DNA of 64,000 nucleotides from Curvibacter sp. (GTDB taxonomy: Bacteria; Pseudomonadota; Gammaproteobacteria; Burkholderiales; Burkholderiaceae_C): NCBI GenBank assembly GCA_020248905.1, contig JADCGR010000033.1:16700-80699 (forward strand). The letters are read 5' to 3'. The translations under genes were made by a program, and so were the position numbers. Numbering within the stretch: position 1 is the first letter of the stretch; each line of letters begins with the position of its first letter. Shown piece after piece: positions 53,776 through 61,768 of this stretch. The notes under the pieces are model-generated. The model saw nothing but the letters and a program-made list of their open reading frames with translations, did not search any database and had not been told where the DNA came from.

Positions 53776-54722
53776 GCCGTCGTCCTCAACGCGACGCGCA
53801 TGATGGCGCTGCGCGCACGCGGGTTGGCTGCGACCTCGGCGGCACCCGGCTTGATGCGGTCGAGCGCGCGCAGCTTGATGGGCTTGGGCTTGGCAAAGGG
53901 GGCGCGACGATCGTAGACCGCACGCGAATGCTGCGCGATGAACTGTTTGACGATGCGGTCTTCCAGCGAATGGAAACTGATCACAACCAGTCGTCCTCCG
54001 GGTTGCAGCACATTGAGGCTGGCCTCTAGCGCTGCTTGCAGCTCCTCAAGCTCGGCGTTGATGAAAATCCGAAGAGCCTGAAATGTGCGCGTTGCAGGGT
54101 TCTGACCCGGCTCGCGGGTTTTGACCGTGTCAGCCACGATCTGGGCCAGTTCTGAGGTGCCTGAAACCGGGCCCCGTTCCTGTCGGCGCGCAGCAATCGC
54201 CTTTGCAATCGGGCCAGCAAACCGTTCTTCTCCGTAGTCACGTATCACCTCCGCGATCTCTCGGGTTTCGGCCGTCGCCAGCCATTGCGCCACGCTCTGG
54301 CCCCGCGTGGTGTCCATGCGCATGTCCAGCGGACCGTCGAAACGGAAGCTGAAACCGCGACTCGGGTCGTCGATCTGGGGCGAGCTCACGCCCAGGTCCA
54401 TGAGCACGCCGGCCACGCTGGCTGGAGGCAGTTCGGCAAGATGGCGAAAGCCCTGATGACGGATGGTGAAGCGTGGATCGGTCAGGGTCTGCGCCTCGGC
54501 AAGGGCTGCCGGGTCCTTGTCGAAGGCTATGACCCTTCCACGGGAAGAGAGCCTGGAGAGCAGCAGGCGGGTGTGTCCCCCGCGACCAAAGGTGGCGTCC
54601 ACATAGGCGCCATCGGCGGGGTCCGCATCGGGTACGTCCGCCAGGTCCTGCGGCTTGTTGAGCAAGGCTTCGATCGCTTCGTTCAACAAGACGGTGGTGT
54701 GTGTCCATGGGGCCTGTTCCAC
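53772..54722 (-). CDS. rsmH: 16S rRNA m4C1402 N4-methyltransferase
   Basis: A 316-residue SAM-dependent enzyme (MraW). Signatures: [37 protein letters not shown] (in part), [35 protein letters not shown] (in part) and [18 protein letters not shown]. Normal length and position after mraZ (9-bp gap). Confidence 0.96.
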   Translation of the reverse strand: MEQAPWTHTTVLLNEAIEALLNKPQDLADVPDADPADGAYVDATFGRGGHTRLLLSRLSSRGRVIAFDKDPAALAEAQTLTDPRFTIRHQGFRHLAELPPASVAGVLMDLGVSSPQIDDPSRGFSFRFDGPLDMRMDTTRGQSVAQWLATAETREIAEVIRDYGEERFAGPIAKAIAARRQERGPVSGTSELAQIVADTVKTREPGQNPATRTFQALRIFINAELEELQAALEASLNVLQPGGRLVVISFHSLEDRIVKQFIAQHSRAVYDRRAPFAKPKPIKLRALDRIKPGAAEVAANPRARSAIMRVALRTTA

Positions 54723-54731
54723 CGTCTTCCT

Positions 54732-55160
54732 TCAGAAGGAGAAGTCCTTGAAGACGTCGGGCATCTCGCCCCGCATTGCTTCGGCCTCCTGCGCATCGTA
54801 GGTGGCCTTGTCCCAAAGCTCGAAGTGGTTGCCCATGCCCAGCAGTATGGTGTCCTTGCTGATGCCGGCCGCGGCGCGCAGCTCGGGGGACACGAGCACG
54901 CGGCCCGTGGCGTCCATCTCCACATCCATGGCGTTGCCCAAAAAGATGCGCTTCCACCACTGGGCTGCCATGGGCAGCGCGGCGATGCGCTCGCGGAACT
55001 TCTCCCACTCCGGGCGGGGGAAGACCATCAGGCAGCCGTGCGGATGCTTGGTGATCGTGAGCTGGCCTGCGGCGGTGGCGCTGAGCAGGTCACGATGCCG
55101 GGTCGGCACAGACAACCGCCCCTTGGCATCCAGACTCAGCGACGAAGCCCCTTGAAACAC
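54732..55160 (-). CDS. mraZ: Transcriptional regulator MraZ
   Basis: A 142-residue protein with two SpoVT/AbrB-type halves: [23 protein letters not shown] and later [24 protein letters not shown] (in part), each with the DxxGR-hv-P pattern. It binds direct repeats upstream of its own operon and represses the dcw cluster. A GTG start at 55160 follows AAGGGG. First gene of the cluster; its likely operator is at 55209-55243. Confidence 0.95.
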   Translation of the reverse strand: MFQGASSLSLDAKGRLSVPTRHRDLLSATAAGQLTITKHPHGCLMVFPRPEWEKFRERIAALPMAAQWWKRIFLGNAMDVEMDATGRVLVSPELRAAAGISKDTILLGMGNHFELWDKATYDAQEAEAMRGEMPDVFKDFSF

Positions 55161-55195
55161 GCGTTAACCCCTTGTTCGGCCCACAAATGAAGCAA

Positions 55196-55219
55196 CGAAA
55201 AGCGCACATGCACTTTTCG
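55196..55219 (-). other. Stem-loop in the mraZ upstream region
   Basis: CGAAAAGCGC (55196-55205) and GCACTTTTCG (55210-55219) pair over 10 positions in RNA with one G-U wobble around a 4-nt loop. It overlaps the downstream-most MraZ-type box. Whether it lies in the transcript depends on the unmapped start site. Confidence 0.5.
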
Positions 55220-55243
55220 CTACTTAATTCCACTTTTTTGCAC
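55209..55243 (-). promoter_or_regulatory. MraZ-type operator, four boxes at 10-bp period
   Basis: On the minus strand GTGCA, GTGGA, GTAGC and GTGCA recur exactly every 10 bp (plus-strand TGCAC 55239, TCCAC 55229, GCTAC 55219, TGCAC 55209), each separated by five mostly A/T bases. Known MraZ operators are direct repeats of a short GTG/TGGG-type box with 5-bp spacers ahead of mraZ, so this is very likely the autoregulatory site. The promoter hexamers could not be fixed. Confidence 0.72.
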
Positions 55244-55470
55244 TGTATCAGCAAAACATCACCGCACAAAGGGCAAGACGAGAAATTTTCAATGAAATCA
55301 ATGACTTAGAAACACTTTCACACAATGATCGAACCGAAAAGTCGTTCTGAATGAAGGACTTAGAAATAGGTATGAATGTGATGGATGAAGCCCTGCGGCC
55401 ACCGGTTGGCAGGCGCAGGGAGGCGCGAAAACGCCACGCCGCTCAGGCAGCCACCCCCGCCAGGCGCCAC
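55244..55470. other. AT-richer intergenic region upstream of mraZ
   Basis: No gene is seen. This stretch is clearly more AT-rich than the rest of the window, as expected for the strong dcw promoter region. It contains two direct copies of GACTTAGAAA (55303-55312 and 55357-55366). The part next to 55470 is the hslU 3' end. Confidence 0.5.
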
Positions 55471-56799
55471 TCAGAGGATGTAACGCGACAGGTCTTCGTT
55501 GCGGCTGAGTTCGGCCAGTCGCTGGTCCACATAGCCGGCGTCAATGCGAACGGTCTGGCCTTGCAGCCGCGTCGCGTTGAAGCTGACATCGTCCAGCAGG
55601 CGTTCCATGACGGTGGCCAGGCGACGTGCACCGATGTTCTCGGTGCGCTCATTGACCTCGTAGGCGATGCGCGCCAGGCGCGTGATGCCCTCGGGCGCGA
55701 ACTCGATCGTCACGCCCTCGGTCGCCAGCAGGGCCTGGTACTGCTTCACGAGCGAGGCATGCGTCTGCGTGAGGATGGCCTCGAAGTCCTGCACCGACAG
55801 CGAGGCCAGCTCCACGCGGATGGGCAGGCGCCCCTGCAGCTCCGGAATCAGGTCACTGGGCTTGCTCAGGTGGAAGGCACCCGAGGCGATGAAGAGGATG
55901 TGGTCCGTCTTGATGACGCCGTACTTGGTGGACACGGACGTGCCTTCGACCAGCGGCAACAGGTCGCGCTGCACGCCCTGGCGCGAAACCTCGGCGGTAT
56001 TGCCACCGTCGCTGCGCGACGTGACCTTGTCGATCTCATCGATGAAGACAATGCCGTTTTGCTCGGCATTGTTCAGCGCCCGGGTGCGGATCTCGTCCTC
56101 GTTGACCAGCCGCGCGGCCTCTTCCTCGATCAGGTGGTGCATGGCCTCGCGGATGCGGACCTTGCGCAGCTTGCGCCGGCCGGCACCCAGCTGGCCGAAC
56201 ATGCCACGCAGCTGCTCGGCCATCTCCTCCATGCCGGCGGGGCCCATGATCTCAAGCGGGGCACGGGGCTCGCTGAGTTCCAGCTCGATCTCGCGCTCGT
56301 CGAGTTCGCCCTGGCGCAGCTTCTTGCGAAACACCTGGCGGGCGGTGTTGTCACTGCCCTCTGCACCGCCGAACTCATTGCGCGGTGGAGGCACCAGCGC
56401 ATCAAGCACGCGGTCCTCGGCCGCATCCTCGGCACGCATGCGCACCTTTTTGATCTCAGCCTCGCGCGTCTGCTTGACGGCGACTTCCATCAGGTCTCGG
56501 ATGATACTGTCCACGTCCTTGCCGACGTAGCCCACCTCGGTGAACTTGGTGGCCTCCACCTTGATGAAGGGCGCATCCGCCAGCTTCGCCAGACGGCGTG
56601 CAATTTCGGTCTTACCCACGCCGGTGGGCCCGATCATGAGGATGTTCTTGGGCGTGATCTCGGGGCGCAGCGCCGCGTCGACCTGCTGGCGCCGCCAGCG
56701 GTTGCGCAGCGCAATCGCCACCGCGCGCTTGGCATCCGCCTGGCCTACGATGTGGCGGTCGAGCTCGGAGACGATCTCTTGGGGGGTCATGGAAGACAT
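55471..56799 (-). CDS. hslU: HslU ATPase of the HslUV protease
   Basis: A 442-residue AAA+ unfoldase. Signatures: [22 protein letters not shown] (in part), Walker [20 protein letters not shown], the pore-loop region [20 protein letters not shown], Walker [12 protein letters not shown], and a C-terminal RYIL tail that docks on HslV. The helical I-domain (about 110-240) is present. It follows hslV with an 80-bp gap filled by an inverted-repeat element. Confidence 0.97.
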   Translation of the reverse strand: MSSMTPQEIVSELDRHIVGQADAKRAVAIALRNRWRRQQVDAALRPEITPKNILMIGPTGVGKTEIARRLAKLADAPFIKVEATKFTEVGYVGKDVDSIIRDLMEVAVKQTREAEIKKVRMRAEDAAEDRVLDALVPPPRNEFGGAEGSDNTARQVFRKKLRQGELDEREIELELSEPRAPLEIMGPAGMEEMAEQLRGMFGQLGAGRRKLRKVRIREAMHHLIEEEAARLVNEDEIRTRALNNAEQNGIVFIDEIDKVTSRSDGGNTAEVSRQGVQRDLLPLVEGTSVSTKYGVIKTDHILFIASGAFHLSKPSDLIPELQGRLPIRVELASLSVQDFEAILTQTHASLVKQYQALLATEGVTIEFAPEGITRLARIAYEVNERTENIGARRLATVMERLLDDVSFNATRLQGQTVRIDAGYVDQRLAELSRNEDLSRYIL

Positions 56800-56807
56800 A
56801 AGGGAGC

Positions 56808-56883
56808 TTGAGCGTTATGTGTTGAGAGTTGAGCAAGGGGCCACGTTAAGCGTGAGCATCCACGCACAACGCCGAACGCTCAA
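56808..56883. repeat. Inverted-repeat element between hslV and hslU
   Basis: TTGAGCGTT (56808-56816) and AACGCTCAA (56875-56883) are perfect complements; a second pairing, TTGAGAGTTGAGC (56822-56834) with GCTCAACTCAA (56878-56888), differs only by a 2-nt insert. The same words occur at the murC/ddlB junction. The right end overlaps the last codons of hslV. Confidence 0.55.
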
Positions 56884-57428
56884 CTCAAGACTTCAATCGT
56901 GTGGTTCATATTGGTGTAGATGCACAGCTCGCCGGCGATCTCGAGCGACTGCCTGACGATCTCGGCCGCACCCAGTTGCGTGTGCTTGAGCAGGGCGATG
57001 GCAGCCGACTGCGCGTAGGCGCCGCCAGAACCGATGGCGACGATGCCATGCTCGGGTTCGAGCACATCACCGTTACCGCTGATGATGAGAGAGCTCTCAT
57101 GATCGGCCACGGCCAGCATGGCCTCCAGCCGACGGAGCACACGATCGGTGCGCCAGTCACGCGTGAGCTCGATGGCGGCGCGCTGCAGATGACCCTGATG
57201 TTTTTCGAGCTTGCCCTCGAAACGCTCGAAGAGCGTGAAGGCATCGGCCGTGGCGCCGGCAAAGCCCGCCAGCACCTGGCCGTGGTAGAGCCTGCGCACC
57301 TTGCGCGCTGTGCCCTTGACGACGATGTGACCCAGCGTGACCTGACCGTCACCGCCTATCGCCACCTGCAGACCGGCGGCGGTCTGACGCCTTACGCTGA
57401 CGATGGTCGTACCGTGAAATTGTTCCAT
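56880..57428 (-). CDS. hslV: HslV peptidase of the HslUV protease
   Basis: A 182-residue N-terminal nucleophile hydrolase. MEQFHG is removed to expose the catalytic threonine of TTIVSVRRQ; further motifs are [29 protein letters not shown] and [16 protein letters not shown]. The ATG at 57428 is chosen over the frame opening at 57458. It lies between the double-STAS gene and hslU, behind a hairpin repeat. Confidence 0.96.
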   Translation of the reverse strand: MEQFHGTTIVSVRRQTAAGLQVAIGGDGQVTLGHIVVKGTARKVRRLYHGQVLAGFAGATADAFTLFERFEGKLEKHQGHLQRAAIELTRDWRTDRVLRRLEAMLAVADHESSLIISGNGDVLEPEHGIVAIGSGGAYAQSAAIALLKHTQLGAAEIVRQSLEIAGELCIYTNMNHTIEVLS

Positions 57429-57481
57429 GACGCTATTGTCCCGCATACGCCTGGCCATCCTACAAGACAGGTTTGATACGC

Positions 57482-57524
57482 GGGCACCCGCGAAACCGGC
57501 TTTGCCGGGCCGCTGGGTGCGCCC
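57482..57524. repeat. Intergenic hairpin repeat, copy C
   Basis: GCACCC (57484-57489) and GGGTGC (57515-57520) enclose a 25-nt core beginning GCGAAACCGGCTTTGCC. A C-rich/G-rich hairpin region follows to about 57572. It lies between the double-STAS gene and hslV on the same strand. Confidence 0.8.
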
Positions 57525-57575
57525 CCTGAGTGGGGATGCGAGCTACACGCAGTCAGCAAGAGTGGGGGGAGATCA

Positions 57576-59447
57576 TCACACCGCCCGAGGAACGACGCGT
57601 GCGTGTTCGGAGATGCCGATGACGTTGAAAAATGCCGCAACCATGCGGTTGACGTCGCGGAACTGCACCTGGTGGCCCTTGCCCTGCTGCTCGGCCGTCC
57701 AGTTCAGGATGCCGCCGGCCGCCGAGAAATCGACACGGATCAGACGAGCGCAGGACACCACCATGTGCGTCGAATTGCCCATGCCACGTTCAAGCTTGGC
57801 AAGCACCCGCAGGGGGTCGCCCACGATCTCGCCATAGAGCTCGATCACAGCCGGTGGCTGCTCATCCAAGCCGGCGGGCACGGTAAGGTGGTTCAGAGGA
57901 TCGTCCCAAACTGAATGCGGCTCACCCCAGCGTGAGCGGATGTCTTGCGCCTCGACCTCGGCTGGCTCACTCAGGCCCTGCAGCTCGCAGACACAACGCG
58001 GCTGCTGCCAGGAGGGCGGCGAGACTTCGTAGGTAACGCAGTAGTCCAGCGCCACGAGCTCGAAGGCATCCTGCAGCCGCATGATGCGCAGCGCATCCAT
58101 GCGCAGCTTCCAGCACACCGGATCCACGGTGCGATCGCCCGACGGCGTGAGCGCCAGCAGAGCGCGCTCCAGGCTGCTATGGCCACGAAAGACCAGATTG
58201 GATGGCGCCGTGCACCAGTAGGCCACCAGCCGCGCCAGCAGGGGCATGGCGTCGGGCCCGATGAACGTCAGGGCATGCCAGTCCAGAACCAGGGGGCCGG
58301 GCACACGCACCAGGGCCTGCAGTTCCTCGAGCCCGGCCGCGCCCAGATGGGCCGGCGCAACCCAGTCGGCCGGACTGGCCGCACTGGTGCCGGCACGCGA
58401 GGCTACAGGCGCGGGCGCTCGGCTGCGGCCCAGCATGTCGGGCATGGAGAACCAGGCCGGCGCCGAGCGGCCATAGCGACCGGCAAACTCAAGCGCCACG
58501 CTGTCAAAGCGAGCCTGCTGCCCGGTGGCGCGGTAGAGATCGAAGAGCGCCGACATCCAGGTTTCGGCCAGCTCAGGGCGCGAGGTCTCGCCGTTGAGCG
58601 CCAGAAGCAGGCTTTCCTCGGCGCCGGCATCGTCACCGTTGGCAAAGCGGATGGCCGCATCCTCCAGATCGGGATCGGTCAGGTTGTCGTCGGGTGCCTG
58701 GGCATAGAGGCGCTGCGTCGAAAATCCGGCGCCCATGGGCGCGCGCGGGGACGTGCCCTGCGCAACGGCATCGGACGCAGGGTGCGGCGCACCCGTACCA
58801 CCCGACAGGCTAGCCGCCACCGAATCGCGCAGGGCCATCGGCGCCGGCTGGGTGGGCGCCATGTCGGGGAGCGGGGTCGGGATGTATTCGCCAGCGCCCG
58901 GCGTCTCGCCCCACTGGGAGCTGCTGGGGCGCAGGACAGAGGCTAGGGTCGGCGCAAACTGGCCGTCTTTCGAGGCGGAGGGACGGGGTTCACCCTCCCC
59001 GCCGTCCGAGGGCGGCTGCGTGAGCCGGGCCACGGCCTTGAGAGGCGGGGCGTCGGCCACAGGGAAAGACCCCGCGCGGGAGGCGGCCTCCTTGCCCTTC
59101 CACCATTGGCGCGACATCTGCGCCTCGATCTCGTCGATTTTCTTGAGAGTCTCGGCACGATCATCTTGATAGGACGTCATACCGCTCTGGAAGAACGAGG
59201 GGCCTGCGCCCTGGCCGGCCGGACCCCGGGGCTCGCGGCGGCGCAGCTTGCGCAGATGGTCGAATTCACGCTTGCGCACGAAGTCATTCTGCCGTTTGCG
59301 CTCAATCATCTCCTTGAGCGCCTCCTTGCTGTAGCCGCTTTCGGCAGGCGAATCCTTCTCGTCGAGCTCGGACCAGTGCTTGGTCGGATTACGGACGAAC
59401 TTGGCCACCTTGGAAAGCAAGTCGGACCGGTTTACCTCTTCAGCCAT
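57576..59447 (-). CDS. Large protein with two C-terminal STAS-like domains
   Basis: A 623-residue soluble protein. Residues 1-110 are charged and helical (ALKEMIERKRQNDFVRKREF; DEIEAQMSRQWWKGKEAA). A disordered Pro/Ser/Gly-rich part follows (about 110-240), then a helical middle (about 240-310) resembling a TPR-like helical pair. Two STAS-like units end the protein: one around GPLVLDWHALTFIGPDAMPLL and one from PPAVIELYGEIVGD through VVSCARLIRVDFSAAGGILNW (in part) to FFNVIGISEHARV. STAS domains act as anti-sigma antagonists or sensors; this combination's role is unknown. The ATG at 59447 is used. Confidence 0.82.
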   Translation of the reverse strand: MAEEVNRSDLLSKVAKFVRNPTKHWSELDEKDSPAESGYSKEALKEMIERKRQNDFVRKREFDHLRKLRRREPRGPAGQGAGPSFFQSGMTSYQDDRAETLKKIDEIEAQMSRQWWKGKEAASRAGSFPVADAPPLKAVARLTQPPSDGGEGEPRPSASKDGQFAPTLASVLRPSSSQWGETPGAGEYIPTPLPDMAPTQPAPMALRDSVAASLSGGTGAPHPASDAVAQGTSPRAPMGAGFSTQRLYAQAPDDNLTDPDLEDAAIRFANGDDAGAEESLLLALNGETSRPELAETWMSALFDLYRATGQQARFDSVALEFAGRYGRSAPAWFSMPDMLGRSRAPAPVASRAGTSAASPADWVAPAHLGAAGLEELQALVRVPGPLVLDWHALTFIGPDAMPLLARLVAYWCTAPSNLVFRGHSSLERALLALTPSGDRTVDPVCWKLRMDALRIMRLQDAFELVALDYCVTYEVSPPSWQQPRCVCELQGLSEPAEVEAQDIRSRWGEPHSVWDDPLNHLTVPAGLDEQPPAVIELYGEIVGDPLRVLAKLERGMGNSTHMVVSCARLIRVDFSAAGGILNWTAEQQGKGHQVQFRDVNRMVAAFFNVIGISEHARVVPRAV

Positions 59448-59492
59448 GGTCAATAGGTACCCAAGACGTCAGTGACACACCCGCGTGACCGC

Positions 59493-60446
59493 TCAGTCGC
59501 CGAACATCTTCTGCTTGAGCTCGCGGCGCTGCTGGGCCTCGAGCGACAGCGTGGCTGTGGGTCGCGCCAGCAGGCGGCCCACGCCGATGGGCTCACCCGT
59601 CTCGTCGCAATAGCCATAGTCGCCCGAATCGATGCGGACGATGGACTGCTCGATTTTCTTCAGCAGCTTGCGCTCCCGGTCACGGGTGCGCAGCTCCAGC
59701 GCGTGCTCTTCCTCGATGGTGGCACGGTCGGCCGGGTCGGGCACGATCACGGTTTCTTCGCGCAGGTGCTCCGTGGTCTCGCCAGCGTTGGTCAGGATGT
59801 CCTGCCTGAGCCGCTGCAGCCGCACGCGGAAGGCGGCGAGCTGCTTGTCATTCATGTATTCTGCGTCGGGCATGGCCATCAGCTCTTCGTCGCTGAGCTG
59901 GTCGCCGGGCTTCGTCTTCCAGTTGTTGGCGAGCTTGGGGTCCTTCTTGATCGACGAGGGTAGGGGCGGTGCAATCAGGGGCTGGGACATGGTCGAGGTG
60001 TAACTGGCCTTGGCGGCATTGGATGCGGTCGCTTGGGCCATGGATGGAACGGTCAACTGCGCCAGCCGGGCAGACGCCTTGGCCGTGCGGGCAGGGGCCT
60101 CGGGCGCAGCGGCCCGTGCGGGCCGGGGCACGGCAGCCATGGCGGCCTTGATCGGGGCCTTGGGTACCGCCTTGACGACAGGGCTCGCCGCCTTGGCGAC
60201 CGGCTTCGCAGCGGGCTTGCCTTTACCGCCGGGTTTGGCCTTGGCCACCGGCTTTGCCGCCTTCCTGGCTGCGGGCGTGGCAACAGCCTTTTTCGCCACG
60301 GGCTTGACAGGCGCCTTCTTGGCAAGCGGCTTGGCGGCCGCTTTCTTGGCCGCAACAGATTTTGCAGTCTTCGCGACCGGCTTGGCCTTGGCCACAGCGG
60401 GTTTTGCTTTGGAAGACACGGACACCTTTCCTGATTTGGCTTTCAC
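59493..60446 (-). CDS. dksA: DksA-type RNA polymerase-binding regulator with histone H1-like tail
   Basis: A 317-residue protein, about twice E. coli DksA (151). Residues 1-150 are Lys/Ala/Pro repeats (KPAVAKAKPVAKTAKS...), histone H1-like. The DksA part follows: MPDAEYMNDKQLAAFRVRLQ, coiled-coil helices with the tip DPADRATIEEEHALELRTRDRE (in part; Asp-x-x-Asp tip present), and the zinc-finger region YCDETGEPIGVGRLLARPTA then LSLEAQ. Only one of the four zinc cysteines remains (positions become C, T, S, A). GTG start at 60446 behind AGGAG. Confidence 0.92.
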   Translation of the reverse strand: MKAKSGKVSVSSKAKPAVAKAKPVAKTAKSVAAKKAAAKPLAKKAPVKPVAKKAVATPAARKAAKPVAKAKPGGKGKPAAKPVAKAASPVVKAVPKAPIKAAMAAVPRPARAAAPEAPARTAKASARLAQLTVPSMAQATASNAAKASYTSTMSQPLIAPPLPSSIKKDPKLANNWKTKPGDQLSDEELMAMPDAEYMNDKQLAAFRVRLQRLRQDILTNAGETTEHLREETVIVPDPADRATIEEEHALELRTRDRERKLLKKIEQSIVRIDSGDYGYCDETGEPIGVGRLLARPTATLSLEAQQRRELKQKMFGD

Positions 60447-60495
60447 TGCTTGTCTCCTGGCAGGTGGGGCCTGCGCGCATTTCTTCTGGCCTGCT

Positions 60496-60522
60496 GTTAT
60501 ACCCGCAATGCAGAGGCGTCAA
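60496..60522 (-). promoter_or_regulatory. Putative dksA promoter
   Basis: On the minus strand TTGACG (60522-60517) and TATAAC (60501-60496) are separated by 15 bp, slightly short of optimum. They lie 50-76 bp before the dksA GTG. No other candidate in the 174-bp gap looks better. Confidence 0.45.
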
Positions 60523-60620
60523 CGCCCGGGCAGCAAAATTTAGGATATCCGGGCGTAACGCCGTTCACACCGCGCGCGTCGGGGTTGCAAAACCGAGACA
60601 AGGCATTGCGCACCCGAATC

Positions 60621-61673
60621 TCAGACCAGGCTTTGTTCCAGGCCCTGCAGAAGGATGTCCTTGGGCAATTCGATGCCAATGAAAACCATCTTGCTCAGAC
60701 GCTGCTCCTGCGGCGCCCATTCAGGGCCCAGGTCGCTGCCCATGAGTTGGTGCACGCCCTGGAAGATAACCTTGCGATCAGTGCCTTTCATGTGCAGCAC
60801 GCCTTTGTAGCGCAGCATGCGCGGACCGTAGACGTTGATGATGGCGCCCAGGAAGTCTTCCAGCTTGGCGGGGTCAAAGGCGCGCTCGGAGCGGAAGACA
60901 AAGCTCTTCACATCGTCATCGTGGTGGTGGTGATGCCCTCGATGCGCGTGCCCGTGCTGATGCGAGGGATGGTCGCAGTGCTCGCCGTGATTATGATCGT
61001 GGTGCTTGTGACCGTCGTCCCTCAGGAAATCGGGGTCGATCTCCAGCTTGGCGTTGAGGTTGAAGCCGCGCAGATCGAAGACCTCCTTGAGCGGCACTTC
61101 GCCGAAGTGCACGGCCTTCTGCGGCGCGCGCGGGTTCATGTGTTTGAGTCGGTGCCGCAGGGCGTCCACCTCGGCGGCCTCTACGAGGTCGGTCTTGCTG
61201 ATGAAGATCTGGTCGGCAAAGCCCACCTGTCGACGTGCCTCCTGTCGGTCATTGAGCTGCTGGGCCGCGTGCTTGGCATCCACCAGAGTGATGACGGAGT
61301 CGAGCAGGAAGCTCTCGGCCACCTCGTCGTCCATGAAAAAGGTCTGCGTCACCGGGCCGGGATCGGCCAGGCCCGTGGTCTCGATCACCACGCGCTCGAA
61401 GTCCAGTTCGCCCTTGCGCTTCTTCAGCGCCAAGTCCTGCAGGGTGGTTCGCAGGTCTTCGCGTATGGTGCAACAGATGCAGCCGTTGCTCATCTGGATG
61501 ATCTGCTCCTTGGTATCGGCCACGAGGATGTCGTTGTCGATGTTCTCCTCGCCGAACTCGTTCTCGATCACGGCGATCTTCTGGCCGTGCGCCTCCTGAA
61601 GAACGCGCTTGAGCAGGGTCGTCTTGCCGGAACCAAGAAATCCTGTGAGGATGGTTGCTGGGGTCAAAGCCAT
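60621..61673 (-). CDS. COG0523 (CobW-type) metal-chaperone GTPase
   Basis: A 350-residue G3E GTPase. Walker A ILTGFLGSGKTTLLKRVL, the metal motif SNGCICCTIREDL (CxCC), ETTGLADPGPV and SKTDLVE are intact, followed by a His-rich stretch (HKHHDHNHGEHCDHPSHQHG, then HRGHHHHHDDD) before the CobW C-terminal domain. Such proteins deliver zinc or another metal to client enzymes. The ATG at 61673 is chosen. It lies directly upstream of dksA on the same strand. Substrate metal is an inference from the His-rich loop. Confidence 0.9.
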   Translation of the reverse strand: MALTPATILTGFLGSGKTTLLKRVLQEAHGQKIAVIENEFGEENIDNDILVADTKEQIIQMSNGCICCTIREDLRTTLQDLALKKRKGELDFERVVIETTGLADPGPVTQTFFMDDEVAESFLLDSVITLVDAKHAAQQLNDRQEARRQVGFADQIFISKTDLVEAAEVDALRHRLKHMNPRAPQKAVHFGEVPLKEVFDLRGFNLNAKLEIDPDFLRDDGHKHHDHNHGEHCDHPSHQHGHAHRGHHHHHDDDVKSFVFRSERAFDPAKLEDFLGAIINVYGPRMLRYKGVLHMKGTDRKVIFQGVHQLMGSDLGPEWAPQEQRLSKMVFIGIELPKDILLQGLEQSLV

Positions 61674-61716
61674 GTGGAATCTCACAAAGCTGCCAACATG
61701 CGCAGCTCAGTGCGGC

Positions 61717-61748
61717 AGCCGTTAGAAAAAGATATTAGTTTAGCGGCT
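61717..61748. promoter_or_regulatory. AT-rich dyad upstream of the COG0523 gene
   Basis: AGCCGTTAGA (from 61717) and TTTAGCGGCT (to 61748) form an imperfect 10-bp inverted repeat (8 of 10 matches) around an AT-rich centre, 44-75 bp before the start codon. It could be an operator (a Zur site would fit the gene) or the RlmI-type gene's 3' hairpin. It does not closely match the Zur consensus I know. Confidence 0.35.
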
Positions 61749-61768
61749 CTGTCAAGAGGCCGCAGCGC

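Noticed and set aside
55351..56811. 486-codon plus-strand frame opposite hslU
   Set aside because: Antisense to intact HslU with all AAA+ motifs; no domain in the plus frame.
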